Part shown: piece after piece, positions 24,901 through 32,956 of the stretch
Layout of the letters: each line of letters starts with the position of its first letter
How positions within the stretch are numbered: the stretch's first letter is position 1
NCBI RefSeq assembly: GCF_042657385.1
Contig: NZ_JBHSLA010000001.1
Span: 682,001 to 746,000, forward strand
From: Algorimicrobium hallyeonense
GTDB lineage: Bacteria > Bacteroidota > Bacteroidia > Flavobacteriales > Flavobacteriaceae
DNA length: 64,000 nt
Direction: 5' to 3'
Program-made: the position numbers and the translations under genes
Notes under the pieces: model-generated
The model's input: only the letters and a program-made list of their open reading frames with translations
Database searches by the model: none
Told to the model about the DNA's origin: nothing

Positions 24901-27497
24901 GATTGTAAACCGACAAAGGATTCATAAGGTGCAAACGGCATGGTGAATGCATCCATGGAAAAATCGCCGCCATTTTCAAAAGCACGCACTAAAAACTGGA
25001 CGTTTAACATGCCAGGCGCATTTTTGCCAACTTCTAATTGGTTATTAATTTTCGCGATTCCTTCAGCATTCACATTCCCTTCAAAAACGGTTAATTCTTC
25101 GGTTTCAAATTCGCGTGTTGGATCGGAAAATATGTAGTTTTTGTAATTTTTGAATCCGGAGTTGGAACTGCTAATTTTCGCTTTAATTTCAGCTTTCAGA
25201 TTTTTTCCAACTGCGCCATGCAGCCATTTTACATCTAGCGTTCCTGCTAGTGGCTGATTGTTGCTTAAAATCTCGTTTTCAAAATCGACTTTAATTTTAA
25301 GACGATTTGGTTTAACAGTTTCAATCTTTAATGTTTTATAAAATGTAGCACCACCAACGGAAACTTTGGCGCTATAATTTCCGGTTTTATCCTCTGTGTT
25401 TGTAGGAACTGTAAATCTGTAAAAATTATTAAGGTTGTCGGTTGTGATATTTTTGTATGTCAGTTTTCCATTTGGATCTGTGATTTCTAATTTCACAGGA
25501 TGTGCTTTTGGTAATTTATTTGCTTTATCATTCAACATAAAGGTTAAATGAAGTGTGTCTCCAGGACGCCAAACTCCACGCTCTCCATACAAATAGCCTT
25601 TAAGTCCACGTTGCATTTTATGACCAGAAACATCAAATTTACTTAAGGAAAGTGAGTTGCCATCCGCGAGTTTTAAATACGAGGTATTGTCGCCTTTTTT
25701 TACAAAGGCAAAAGCTGCATGCTTGTCCGCATCAATGGTTAATAAGCCTTCTGAATCCGTGAAAAGTGTTACCATTTCCTGTTGCTGAAAATTATAAAGC
25801 GTTACGGATGCATTGGCTTCAGGATTGGTTGTTAAAATATTAGTTACAGCAAAATAATAGGAATTATTCTCGCCACGTTTGGAAATCACACCCAAATTGG
25901 AGGCGAGTAAATTTTGAGATACAATGCGGTTTTCATTATAATAAGCTACATGACATGGATTTTCGCGCTCACGCCAGTTATAAGGGTAGTTTTTGTAGTT
26001 GTAAATTAAATTATCCCAATAGGCTTCTTCACGTAGATCGTCATCTTCGGTGTAGGATTCTTCGTTGTAATCATGGCCATAATAATCATCTTCATAGTAG
26101 TAATCGTCATAATCATCTTGACTAACTGATGCTGTTTCGTTAGCACTACAATCGTATAACGAATAATCTTTATTGAAGCTCAATTCTACCCGGTAAATGG
26201 CTCCAGGATCGGCCGTAAAGAATTTGGATAAATCAATGCTATAAGCACGCCATTTTCCAGTGTTTTCAGCTTCCGATTGCAGTTCTATAGTTTGTTTCGC
26301 AATCCTGCGACCTACTTGCCGGATATTATAAGAGTTATTACTATCTAAATTATTTTCCTGTAAAAACTGTAATATATTATCTTGATATATCTTAATAATA
26401 CGGACATCGACCGCTTTTAGGTTTACCGCTTCAAAATTAAATTTAAGCTGCTTGGAATTTGGTAGAATACTTCCATTACTAATTAAACGAACCTGTGGTT
26501 TTAAGTTTTCAAAAGTAATTTTTTCTGAAAACGGTTTCTTCAATTTAAAACCATCTGTATTGGATATCCCTTGAAAAATATCTACTTGAATATCACCAAC
26601 TAATTTGCTTTCTGGGTAGACTTTTAAAATATTTCCTTCAACAATAAATTTAGGGTTTTTGCTTTTTTCAATGGTTACTAAACCATCAAAATTTTGCTGT
26701 TTTTTAAGCGGATCCGACAAGTTAATGGATACGTATTGTTCGGGTAACTGAATCACTTCCACATCCACAATGGTGAAATTATTGATGCCAGGAATTGTCA
26801 AAGTATTTTCACCTGTATTGTCAGCATTAATGGCTTCACCTTGCCATTTAACTAAAATTTCAGAATCCTCTATTTTTCTATGAATACTGTCAATTTTGAA
26901 TTCAAAAACGCGTGATGTTTGGTTGTATTCATTAAAAACTACCTGTAAGTTTTTGCCATTTTGTGAAGCTTCTACTAATTGTTTAGCTTGCTTTAAGGAG
27001 ATGACATCGGAAGCACGCAAAACTGCTTCAACATACTGCCATTCCTTGCTGTAAGATTGCAAATTAGTGGTATTAATCGTAAAATTTGGCGTGATGGTTT
27101 TAAACTGAAAGGTGTAATTGCCAAAGTAATTGCCAAAGTAATTGGGAATGTCTGGATAGATTTTTTTGAGTTTAACGGTAACGGTATATTCTGTAGAAGG
27201 ATCTAGGGGTTCATCTGGTGTAAATAAAAGAGATTGCTGATTAACCACCATCAATTTACCGGTAACATGTGGTGAAACCTTTACAATATCATCCAGTATT
27301 TCCTGTCCCATTTCCCATTTTTCAACCGGTTTGGTTAGGTTAATTTGAATTGGGTCTGCAATAGAGTTTAAACCCGATGTGGTATAGCTTATGTATTCGC
27401 GAAATTTAAAAAGATTATCTGTTTCGGTATCTTCCTTTTTACAAGACGCCAAAACAGATAGGATGACAATGAGGGTTACGATTTTTTTAAATAACAT
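21912..27497 (-). CDS. Bacterial alpha-2-macroglobulin lipoprotein
   Basis: A 1861-residue protein. The N-terminus LIVILSVLASCKKE carries a lipobox, so it is a lipoprotein. Multiple macroglobulin-like beta domains fill the N-terminal half. DVSGHKMQRGLKGYLYGERG followed by WRPGDTLHLTF is a characteristic MG segment. The thioester motif is RYPHGCLEQTT with Cys1415 and Gln1418, and the thioester domain and receptor-like domains follow. Bacterial A2M traps proteases in the periplasm as a defence and is normally paired with PBP1C, as here. A Tyr/Asp/Glu-rich insertion at about residues 458-490 is unusual. The gene is the first of a four-gene operon: A2M, DUF2071, ABM, pbpC. Confidence 0.92.
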   Translation of the reverse strand: MLFKKIVTLIVILSVLASCKKEDTETDNLFKFREYISYTTSGLNSIADPIQINLTKPVEKWEMGQEILDDIVKVSPHVTGKLMVVNQQSLLFTPDEPLDPSTEYTVTVKLKKIYPDIPNYFGNYFGNYTFQFKTITPNFTINTTNLQSYSKEWQYVEAVLRASDVISLKQAKQLVEASQNGKNLQVVFNEYNQTSRVFEFKIDSIHRKIEDSEILVKWQGEAINADNTGENTLTIPGINNFTIVDVEVIQLPEQYVSINLSDPLKKQQNFDGLVTIEKSKNPKFIVEGNILKVYPESKLVGDIQVDIFQGISNTDGFKLKKPFSEKITFENLKPQVRLISNGSILPNSKQLKFNFEAVNLKAVDVRIIKIYQDNILQFLQENNLDSNNSYNIRQVGRRIAKQTIELQSEAENTGKWRAYSIDLSKFFTADPGAIYRVELSFNKDYSLYDCSANETASVSQDDYDDYYYEDDYYGHDYNEESYTEDDDLREEAYWDNLIYNYKNYPYNWRERENPCHVAYYNENRIVSQNLLASNLGVISKRGENNSYYFAVTNILTTNPEANASVTLYNFQQQEMVTLFTDSEGLLTIDADKHAAFAFVKKGDNTSYLKLADGNSLSLSKFDVSGHKMQRGLKGYLYGERGVWRPGDTLHLTFMLNDKANKLPKAHPVKLEITDPNGKLTYKNITTDNLNNFYRFTVPTNTEDKTGNYSAKVSVGGATFYKTLKIETVKPNRLKIKVDFENEILSNNQPLAGTLDVKWLHGAVGKNLKAEIKAKISSSNSGFKNYKNYIFSDPTREFETEELTVFEGNVNAEGIAKINNQLEVGKNAPGMLNVQFLVRAFENGGDFSMDAFTMPFAPYESFVGLQSPEPKAYGSFFTDENQTFDVVVVDKDGKPMQRNNLEVKIYKIEWRWWWNASEDNLSSYVSSNYHRPYLDSKVNTNAQGKGSFNIKIPDEEGGRYLIRVIDPVSGHATGRTAYFYKNWWQKAPTSDKEAAKMLVFSADKETYNVGEMATITFNSGSEGRALVSVENGTEVLETKWAKTLPGETKVTIPITPEMAPNVFINISLLQPHAITANDLPIRLFGVIPLMVEDPNTKLEPQLKMPDVLQPEQEFKVTVSEKNNKAMTYTIAMVEEGLLDLTRFKTPNAWDEFYAREALGVKTWDIFDAIIGAYSGSIDQVFAIGGDGNAAAGKNKKANRFKPVVTYLGPFRLKEGENKSHTLKLPNYIGAVRTMVVAGNANNEAYGSVDKSVQVKKALMVLASLPRKLSPGEKVTLPVTVFAMENKVKNVEISLKLSNGISVVGEKTQNITFDKPDEKMRYFELDVSQAKGFNTIEVIAKDNGEKSTYKVEIDVMNPNPISSKPLDKSVATNASETLTFTTFGEIGTNSATVEFSTLPPMDFTRRLQFLIRYPHGCLEQTTSGVFPQLYLNNIFDLTLNKKQDIQKNIESGIKRLAQFQMPNGGMSYWMGENTANDWSTSYAGHFMLEAEKKGYVLPLTFKNNWISYQKQAARDWRPSYRTYNSDLAQAYRLYTLALAGQADLAAMNRLREFSEISNEAKWRLAAAYALAGQNEASQAISKTANINFQPPKYNYYTYGSVDRNRAMALETMVLTKNPQQRELAEYVANDLSSNRWMSTQTTAYSLLAMAKMVEANGGKDLNLTYTINGKSETIRSKSAIAQRDLPINDGSNELTFTNKKANLVYVRVLNSGKLPLGQELTEQRGLNVSVNYKDLTGSKINISNLKQGQDFVASITVSNLKNENINDVALTQLFPSGWEIINTRFTDFGAATTSQARYTDIRDNEVNYYFDLPQKGKQGSKTFHIMLNASFLGTYYLPGIQAEAMYDNDYLVRNKGQWITVEK

Positions 27498-27591
27498 ATA
27501 CGATTAATTTTTATTGAATAAATATGACTGATGTTCTTTCTAACGTTTTTAGACTAGGAAATTTTGAGTGTTAGGGTAGTTTAGGCTGCAA

Positions 27592-28701
27592 TTAATTTTC
27601 ATTGTCTTTGTAAATACCGATGGTTAATTCTCCTTGGTCATTCATAGAAGCGCGATACATGCCAGCTGTGTTAAATTCCATTACCAAATTTCCATATTTG
27701 TCTACCGCAATAATCCCGCCATCTCCACCAAGTTCTGGAACTTTTTTCTGGATAACCTCGCGTGCAGCCTCTTGAAGCGTAAGACCTTTATAATCCATTA
27801 AAGCTGAAATATCATGAGCTACCATAGCACGAATAAAAAATTCGCCCCAACCTGTACTAGAAACGGCACAAGTATTATTATTGGCATAGGTTCCTGCCCC
27901 AATAATTGGTGCATCTCCTATACGTCCCCAACGTTTGTTAGTCATACCACCTGTTGAGGTTCCCGCTGCTAAATTGCCATTTTTATCTAAAGCCACACAA
28001 CCCACAGTTCCAAATTTTGAATCTTTAATGGTGGCATCATAAAAAGCAGACTTATTATCTATTTCTTTTTTGCTAACTCTGTTTGCAGGTGCTTTTTCTT
28101 CGCGTTCTTTCAAACGTTTTAAACCATTAAATCTGTTCTCCGTAAAAAAGTAAGTAGAGTCTACAATTGTTAACCCTTGTTCTTGGGCAAATGTTTCGGC
28201 ACCTAAACCAGATAGCATTACGTGTGGTGATTTTTCCATAACAGCACGTGCTAAATTTATGGGGTTTTTCACTGTTTTAGTTCCAGCTGAGGCTCCAGCA
28301 TTTAAGGTTTTTCCATCCATAATAGATGCGTCCAATTCATTGGTTTCGGCATGGGTGAACACAGCGCCTTTTCCTGCGTTGAATAGCGGCGAATCTTCTA
28401 AAATATTAATCGTTTTTTCAACAGCATCCAAACTACTTCCTCCGTTACTTAATATTTTGTGGCCTACGCGAATGGCTTCTTCTAGTTTAGCTTCGTAAGC
28501 AGCTTCATCTTCGGCCGTCATATTTTTTTTCAAAATTGTTCCAGCACCGCCATGAATAACTATAGCAAATTTGTTTACCTGTAGTTTGGTGCTATCAATA
28601 ACTTCTGGATTATTCAGATTGGAAATGGCTTCAAGCTCCTCTTTACTTTTACAGTTGAAAAATAAAATTAAAAGAATTAAAACATATAAGGGGTTTTTCA
28701 T
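27592..28701 (-). CDS. Isoaspartyl peptidase/L-asparaginase (Ntn hydrolase), lipoprotein
   Basis: A 369-residue type 2 asparaginase. The N-terminus LILLILFFNCKSKEE has a lipobox (FFNC), so the enzyme is anchored outside the cytosol. VIHGGAGTI opens the alpha subunit. Autocleavage is expected before T232 in SKFGTVGCVALDKNG, giving the N-terminal threonine nucleophile. GTSTGGMTNK and RIGDAPIIGAGTYA are further conserved segments of the beta subunit. It removes isoaspartyl residues from peptides and may hydrolyse asparagine. It has the same direction as the A2M gene, 94 bp upstream of it, and diverges from the ALDH gene. Confidence 0.9.
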   Translation of the reverse strand: MKNPLYVLILLILFFNCKSKEELEAISNLNNPEVIDSTKLQVNKFAIVIHGGAGTILKKNMTAEDEAAYEAKLEEAIRVGHKILSNGGSSLDAVEKTINILEDSPLFNAGKGAVFTHAETNELDASIMDGKTLNAGASAGTKTVKNPINLARAVMEKSPHVMLSGLGAETFAQEQGLTIVDSTYFFTENRFNGLKRLKEREEKAPANRVSKKEIDNKSAFYDATIKDSKFGTVGCVALDKNGNLAAGTSTGGMTNKRWGRIGDAPIIGAGTYANNNTCAVSSTGWGEFFIRAMVAHDISALMDYKGLTLQEAAREVIQKKVPELGGDGGIIAVDKYGNLVMEFNTAGMYRASMNDQGELTIGIYKDNEN

Positions 28702-28778
28702 AGGTAATGACTTTTAAATGAGAACTGAAAGTTAACAATTTTTAAAACGTTTCACTTTAGTAAGGCGACATTTATTAG

Positions 28779-28786
28779 TATATTTG
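28779..28786 (+). promoter_or_regulatory. -7 promoter box of the ALDH gene
   Basis: TATATTTG lies 36 nt before the chosen ATG at 28823, with a predicted start of transcription near 28793. An upstream in-frame ATG at 28784 lies within this box, which supports the later start. Confidence 0.55.
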
Positions 28787-28822
28787 CGAATAGTAAGAAT
28801 AATAATTAAAAAAAATAGATTT

Positions 28823-30376
28823 ATGCAAGAAGTTGCAACAGATTTCGGAATTGAAAAAGCCCTAAAAGCATTAGGTGTTAAAGATATAAATGAAGGAACA
28901 TCAACAGGTTCCAATAATTTTTCAAGTGGTGATGTTATTGAGAGTATTTCGCCAGTTAATGGAAAATTAATTGCCAAAGTTAAGACAACCACTAAAGCAG
29001 ATTATGAAAAAGTGATGGATGCTGCAACAGCTGCTTTCCCAATTTGGAGAGCTATGCCAGCACCTCAACGTGGTGAAATAGTGCGTCAGTTTGGAAATAA
29101 ATTACGTGAGTTAAAAGAGCCTTTAGGACGATTAGTATCTTTTGAAATGGGGAAATCACTTCAAGAAGGTTACGGAGAAGTTCAAGAAATGATTGATATC
29201 TGCGATTTTGCCGTAGGATTATCTAGACAATTAAACGGACAGACAATGCCATCAGAACGCCCGGGTCATGTTATGCGCGAGCAATGGCATTCATTAGGTG
29301 TGGTTGGTATTATTTCAGCATTTAACTTCCCGGTGGCAGTTTGGGCTTGGAATACAGCTTTAGCTTGGGTTTGTGGTGATGTTTGTGTTTGGAAAGCTTC
29401 CGAAAAAACACCATTATGTTCTATAGCATGTCAAAATATTATTGCCGGTGTTTTAAAAGATAATAATTTACCAGAAGGTATTTCTTGTATTATAAATGGT
29501 GATTATAAGGTTGGTGAAATGATGACTACTGACACACGTATTCCATTAATTTCAGCTACAGGGTCTACACGAATGGGTAGAATTGTTGGTGTTACCGTTG
29601 CAGAACGTTTTGGAAAATCCTTATTAGAATTAGGTGGAAATAATGCCATTATTATTACACCAACGGCAGATTTAAAAGTAGTAGTTCCAGGTGCGGTATT
29701 TGGCGCCGTAGGAACAGCTGGACAGCGTTGTACGTCTACACGTCGTTTAATTATTCATGAATCGGTTTATGATAAAGTAAGAGATGCTATTGTTGGTGCT
29801 TACAAACAATTAACTATTGGAAATCCGTTGGATGAAAAAAATCATATTGGACCATTAATTGATAAAGATGCTGTAAACGCATACTTGTCAGCTATTGAAA
29901 GAGCCAAAGCAGAAGGCGGAACCGTTTTGGTTGAAGGTGGTGTTGTTGAAGGTGAAGGTTACGAAAGTGGCTGTTACGTAAAACCAGCTATTATTGAAGC
30001 TGAAAACCATTATGAAATTGTACAGCACGAAACATTTGCTCCTGTTCTTTATTTAATGAAATATTCAGGAGACGTAGAAAATGCTATTGACAAACAAAAT
30101 GGTGTGGCACAAGGATTATCTTCAGCTATTATGACCAATGAAATGAAAGAAGCCGAGAAATTCTTATCATTCGCAGGTTCAGATTGTGGTATTGCCAATG
30201 TAAACATTGGAACATCAGGTGCTGAAATTGGTGGTGCTTTTGGAGGAGAAAAGGAAACAGGTGGTGGACGTGAGTCTGGATCTGATGCTTGGAAGGTTTA
30301 CATGCGACGTCAGACAAATACGGTAAATTATTCTGATGAGTTACCATTAGCTCAAGGAATTAAGTTCGATTTATAA
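28823..30376 (+). CDS. ALDH7-type aldehyde dehydrogenase (aminoadipate-semialdehyde / piperideine-6-carboxylate dehydrogenase-like)
   Basis: A 517-residue NAD-dependent aldehyde dehydrogenase. GIISAFNFPVAVWAWN, LISATGSTRMGR and LLELGGNNAIII (catalytic Glu) are Rossmann and active-site motifs, and GTAGQRCTSTRRL holds the catalytic Cys. The GGNNA form, the GQRCTSTRRL context and the C-terminal GGEKETGGGRESGSDAWK are characteristic of the ALDH7 (antiquitin) family, which oxidises alpha-aminoadipate semialdehyde in lysine breakdown. The substrate is inferred from the subfamily. I start at 28823 because 28784 overlaps the promoter. It is monocistronic, ending in a terminator. Confidence 0.9.
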   Translation: MQEVATDFGIEKALKALGVKDINEGTSTGSNNFSSGDVIESISPVNGKLIAKVKTTTKADYEKVMDAATAAFPIWRAMPAPQRGEIVRQFGNKLRELKEPLGRLVSFEMGKSLQEGYGEVQEMIDICDFAVGLSRQLNGQTMPSERPGHVMREQWHSLGVVGIISAFNFPVAVWAWNTALAWVCGDVCVWKASEKTPLCSIACQNIIAGVLKDNNLPEGISCIINGDYKVGEMMTTDTRIPLISATGSTRMGRIVGVTVAERFGKSLLELGGNNAIIITPTADLKVVVPGAVFGAVGTAGQRCTSTRRLIIHESVYDKVRDAIVGAYKQLTIGNPLDEKNHIGPLIDKDAVNAYLSAIERAKAEGGTVLVEGGVVEGEGYESGCYVKPAIIEAENHYEIVQHETFAPVLYLMKYSGDVENAIDKQNGVAQGLSSAIMTNEMKEAEKFLSFAGSDCGIANVNIGTSGAEIGGAFGGEKETGGGRESGSDAWKVYMRRQTNTVNYSDELPLAQGIKFDL

Positions 30377-30397
30377 GCGACTGACAACATAGAAATT

Positions 30398-30440
30398 AAA
30401 AAACCGTTTTATTTCAGTTTAGAAATATAGCGGTTTTTTT
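30398..30440 (+). terminator. Terminator after the ALDH gene
   Basis: AAAAACCG (30398-30405) pairs with CGGTTTTTTT (30431-30440), with partial extension of the stem inwards (TATTTC with GAAATA). It lies 21 nt after the stop. Confidence 0.7.
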
Positions 30441-30677
30441 ATGTCGTTTAAATTCATAAGAAAATGATTATAATCGAGGAAGGTTCTATATCTGTATTGA
30501 GGGTGCCTAAAAAAACAATAAGCCAAACCAAAAGTAAAATAACTTTTAATGAGGCTTTTGTATGTTAGTTGATTAATAGCAAGACAAATGTAGATAAAAT
30601 AGGATATGTACATTTCAAGAAATACATAACTGGTGGAAAATAATTTATTTTTGGTATGTATTTATGTGTAATTAACA
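30441..30677. other. Gene-free intergenic stretch
   Basis: Together with the terminator this makes a 301-bp gap between convergent genes. I see no ORF with family features, no tRNA and no strong hairpin. Confidence 0.4.
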
Positions 30678-31808
30678 TTAATCATATTGTACTTTTCTTA
30701 AAATGCGCATTGTTTGTTTATAGAGTATGTATATTTCAGGATAATTTTTCAATAGTAATTTCGCGTCAATAAGTTTATTAATGGCTTCTTCAAAGCCATT
30801 TAAGTAGCAAATTAAATATGTGGCTGGTACATTTTTTAAATCAATGAGCTCACGTTCCGATAATATGTGATTACTGGTTACTTTTTCTAGAAGTGCATTA
30901 TTAGCGTTATAAATATGGTGCAATACTTTTTTATCGTATTGTGGAGGTTCAAAAACAAGTGTACTATTAATATTGTATTTTCCATGCTCGGAAAAGTGAA
31001 TACTTGTTTCTTCCAACGGATAATACCGAAAGGCTTTTTGCAATCCTAAATTAATGTACTCTATAATTTTAAAGGAATCTTCGGTAAAGGATATGGAAAC
31101 TTCATCCAGAGCTGAATAAAATAATCGCACTTGCTCATTAATAAGCTCAATATCTACACGCGAATAGAAGGTTTCATTTTTTACTGTTTTTTTCTGTCCG
31201 GCCCAACAGACAACAAAATACTCTTTAAAAACTTTGTATTGTGGTTCATAATCTTTTCGAGATTTCATAAAATCGAAAACACCGTCCAAAGTATGAGATA
31301 TATTGTTTTGAGAATGTGCTTCAATGGCTTGAACAATTTCGGAGTTGTTATCGGTAATGTCAATATCAAACACTTTGGGCATGCTTATGCTACCATCTCT
31401 AAAAAACACGGCGCCGCCATAATACTTCCAAATGTTTTTACGGAGGGAGGTTATCTTACCAGTGCCTCTAATAGTTACAAGTCCTACAACTTTATCTTCT
31501 GGCAAATGCGGAAATGAAATATTCTCATATTGAACTATTGGCGGATTGGTTAAGTAGGCATTGATGAGGTTTTGTATTTTACTGTCATCAAAAAAATCGA
31601 CACCTATAATCTGGCTATCTTCATCTTCAACTCCAATTACAATATAGGAGTTGTTTTTAGGGTTGCTATTGGAAAGTGCGCAAACATGCTTTAAAAATTT
31701 AGCTTTACCTTCTTTGAGGCTAATATCTATTTGACGCTTTTTATCATAGAAACTGTTCTCATCATTATGAGCTAGTAAGTTTTTTATGAGGAGGCGTTTG
31801 TTAATCAT
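30678..31808 (-). CDS. AlbA_2/Schlafen-type putative nucleic-acid-binding protein
   Basis: A 376-residue protein with an N-terminal AlbA_2 (divergent AAA/Schlafen) domain. KRQIDISLKEGKAKFLKHVCAL resembles the start of the domain, although the classical E-FK signature is altered. YIVIGVEDEDSQIIGVDFF, followed by LINAYLTNPPIVQYEN, is the conserved core. Such proteins are often annotated as ATP-binding or transcriptional regulators; no enzymatic function is established. The C-terminal half (residues 170-376) shows no domain I recognise. A short GNRA-loop hairpin (31815-31832) lies just upstream. It runs in the same direction as the SDR gene, 79 bp downstream of it. Confidence 0.75.
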   Translation of the reverse strand: MINKRLLIKNLLAHNDENSFYDKKRQIDISLKEGKAKFLKHVCALSNSNPKNNSYIVIGVEDEDSQIIGVDFFDDSKIQNLINAYLTNPPIVQYENISFPHLPEDKVVGLVTIRGTGKITSLRKNIWKYYGGAVFFRDGSISMPKVFDIDITDNNSEIVQAIEAHSQNNISHTLDGVFDFMKSRKDYEPQYKVFKEYFVVCWAGQKKTVKNETFYSRVDIELINEQVRLFYSALDEVSISFTEDSFKIIEYINLGLQKAFRYYPLEETSIHFSEHGKYNINSTLVFEPPQYDKKVLHHIYNANNALLEKVTSNHILSERELIDLKNVPATYLICYLNGFEEAINKLIDAKLLLKNYPEIYILYKQTMRILRKVQYD

Positions 31809-31814
31809 ACTTAG

Positions 31815-31832
31815 TTCCCACGAAAGTGGGAA
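31815..31832. repeat. Short palindrome with GAAA tetraloop
   Basis: TTCCCAC, GAAA, GTGGGAA: a perfect 7-bp stem with a GNRA-type loop on the plus strand, 7 nt upstream of the AlbA_2 gene start. Short TTCCCnC palindromes of this kind are frequent intergenic repeats in flavobacteria. A shorter relative lies at 37648-37664. Confidence 0.5.
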
Positions 31833-31887
31833 TCTTTGTTAATTTGTTTTCAATAAAAAATAATAATAGAAAATAAATAATCAAGAA

Positions 31888-32643
31888 TTATAAATCTTTC
31901 TTTACAATTGTGCTACTAGCTTGAGCGGATGGAAACACCAATAAATCGGCAATGTTTACATGAGTTGGTCTGCTAATGGTAAAATAAATAATCTCTGCAA
32001 CATCTTCAGGTTGCAGCGCTTTGTATCCTGTATAAACGGAATTTGCTTGTTCTCCACCTTTAAAACGAACTTGAGAAAATTCAGTTTCTACCAAGCCTGG
32101 ATTAATGGCACTAACCTTAATGCCATGGGGATTTAAATCTATTCGCATACCTTCTGTAATAGCCAAAACCGCATGCTTCGTGGCACAATAAATATTTCCT
32201 TTTGGGTAAACTTCCTTTCCAGCTGATGAACCGATATTAATAATGTGTCCAGATGTTCGTTCAATCATTTGAGGCATGATTAGCTTGCTTACATAGAGCA
32301 ACCCTTTTACATTAATATCCATCATAGCATCCCAATCATCGGTATTTCCGTCTTGAATAGTATCCAAACCATGGGCATTTCCTGCGTTGTTAATTAAAAT
32401 GTCAATCTGTTTGAATTCAGCGGGCAAGCTTTCAAAAGCGGTTCGTGCAGCTTCAAGGTCACGCACATCAAAATTTAAGGCATAAACTTCCGTTTGTTTT
32501 TGGAGCGCACTTTTTATGGTGTCCAAACGATCTTGGCGTCTGCCACATAAAATAAGGTGAATGCCGTGTTTTGCAAATTCGTGAGCAGTGGCACGACCAA
32601 TTCCGCTTGTTGCGCCTGTTATTAGAGCTGTTTTGTGTGTCAT
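31888..32643 (-). CDS. Short-chain dehydrogenase/reductase
   Basis: A 251-residue classical SDR. ALITGATSGIGRA binds NAD(P), the strand after it ends in CGRRQDRL (a basic residue pair favouring NADP), and NNAGNAHG is the structural motif. The active site consists of Ser in NIGSSAG and Tyr/Lys in YCATKHA. The overall pattern, with VSAINPGLVETEFS and a C-terminal AEIIYFTISRPTHVNI, is that of YdfG-like 3-hydroxy acid / serine dehydrogenases. The physiological substrate is not determined by sequence. Confidence 0.9.
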   Translation of the reverse strand: MTHKTALITGATSGIGRATAHEFAKHGIHLILCGRRQDRLDTIKSALQKQTEVYALNFDVRDLEAARTAFESLPAEFKQIDILINNAGNAHGLDTIQDGNTDDWDAMMDINVKGLLYVSKLIMPQMIERTSGHIINIGSSAGKEVYPKGNIYCATKHAVLAITEGMRIDLNPHGIKVSAINPGLVETEFSQVRFKGGEQANSVYTGYKALQPEDVAEIIYFTISRPTHVNIADLLVFPSAQASSTIVKKDL

Positions 32644-32956
32644 TTATATATTATATTTTTTCTGATAGTTTATTAGGAGTAATAAACACCTGTGAAATTA
32701 CAAAAAAATTAAAACGATACTTCTAAATAGATATTGGTTTTTAATTGTATTATCCCTGTTAATTAAATTGTGATTTCATGAAATTTAAACAGTTTTATAT
32801 TTGAATTTGAAAAGAAATCGTTAAATTTTTAATAATTCACTTATAAAAAACACATTAATTTTTAACCAATTATTAACAGCATGAAAGCAAAAATTTTAAC
32901 AATTTAGCACTCTTAAAGAAACCCACTGTTTTCGGGTGTTTTAAATTAAAAAAAGA
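32644..32956. other. Upstream region of the MoxR/Bat operon
   Basis: A 313-bp AT-rich gap between divergent genes. Apart from a -7-like box at 32796-32803 I see no ORF or strong structure. The long distance to the moxR start (about 150 nt) leaves room for a structured leader, but none is evident. Confidence 0.4.
32796..32803 (+). promoter_or_regulatory. Candidate -7 promoter box for the MoxR/Bat operon
   Basis: TATATTTG fits the flavobacterial consensus. A TTG at 32768-32770 is 25 nt upstream, slightly farther than ideal. Transcription would begin near 32810. Confidence 0.45.

Noticed and set aside
28784..28822. Upstream start for the ALDH gene
   Set aside because: The ATG lies inside the TATATTTG promoter box; the start at 28823 gives a normal N-terminus.
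30419..30613. 64-codon open frame on the minus strand downstream of the ALDH gene
   Set aside because: It is AT-rich intergenic sequence overlapping the terminator, with no signal of conservation or start region.
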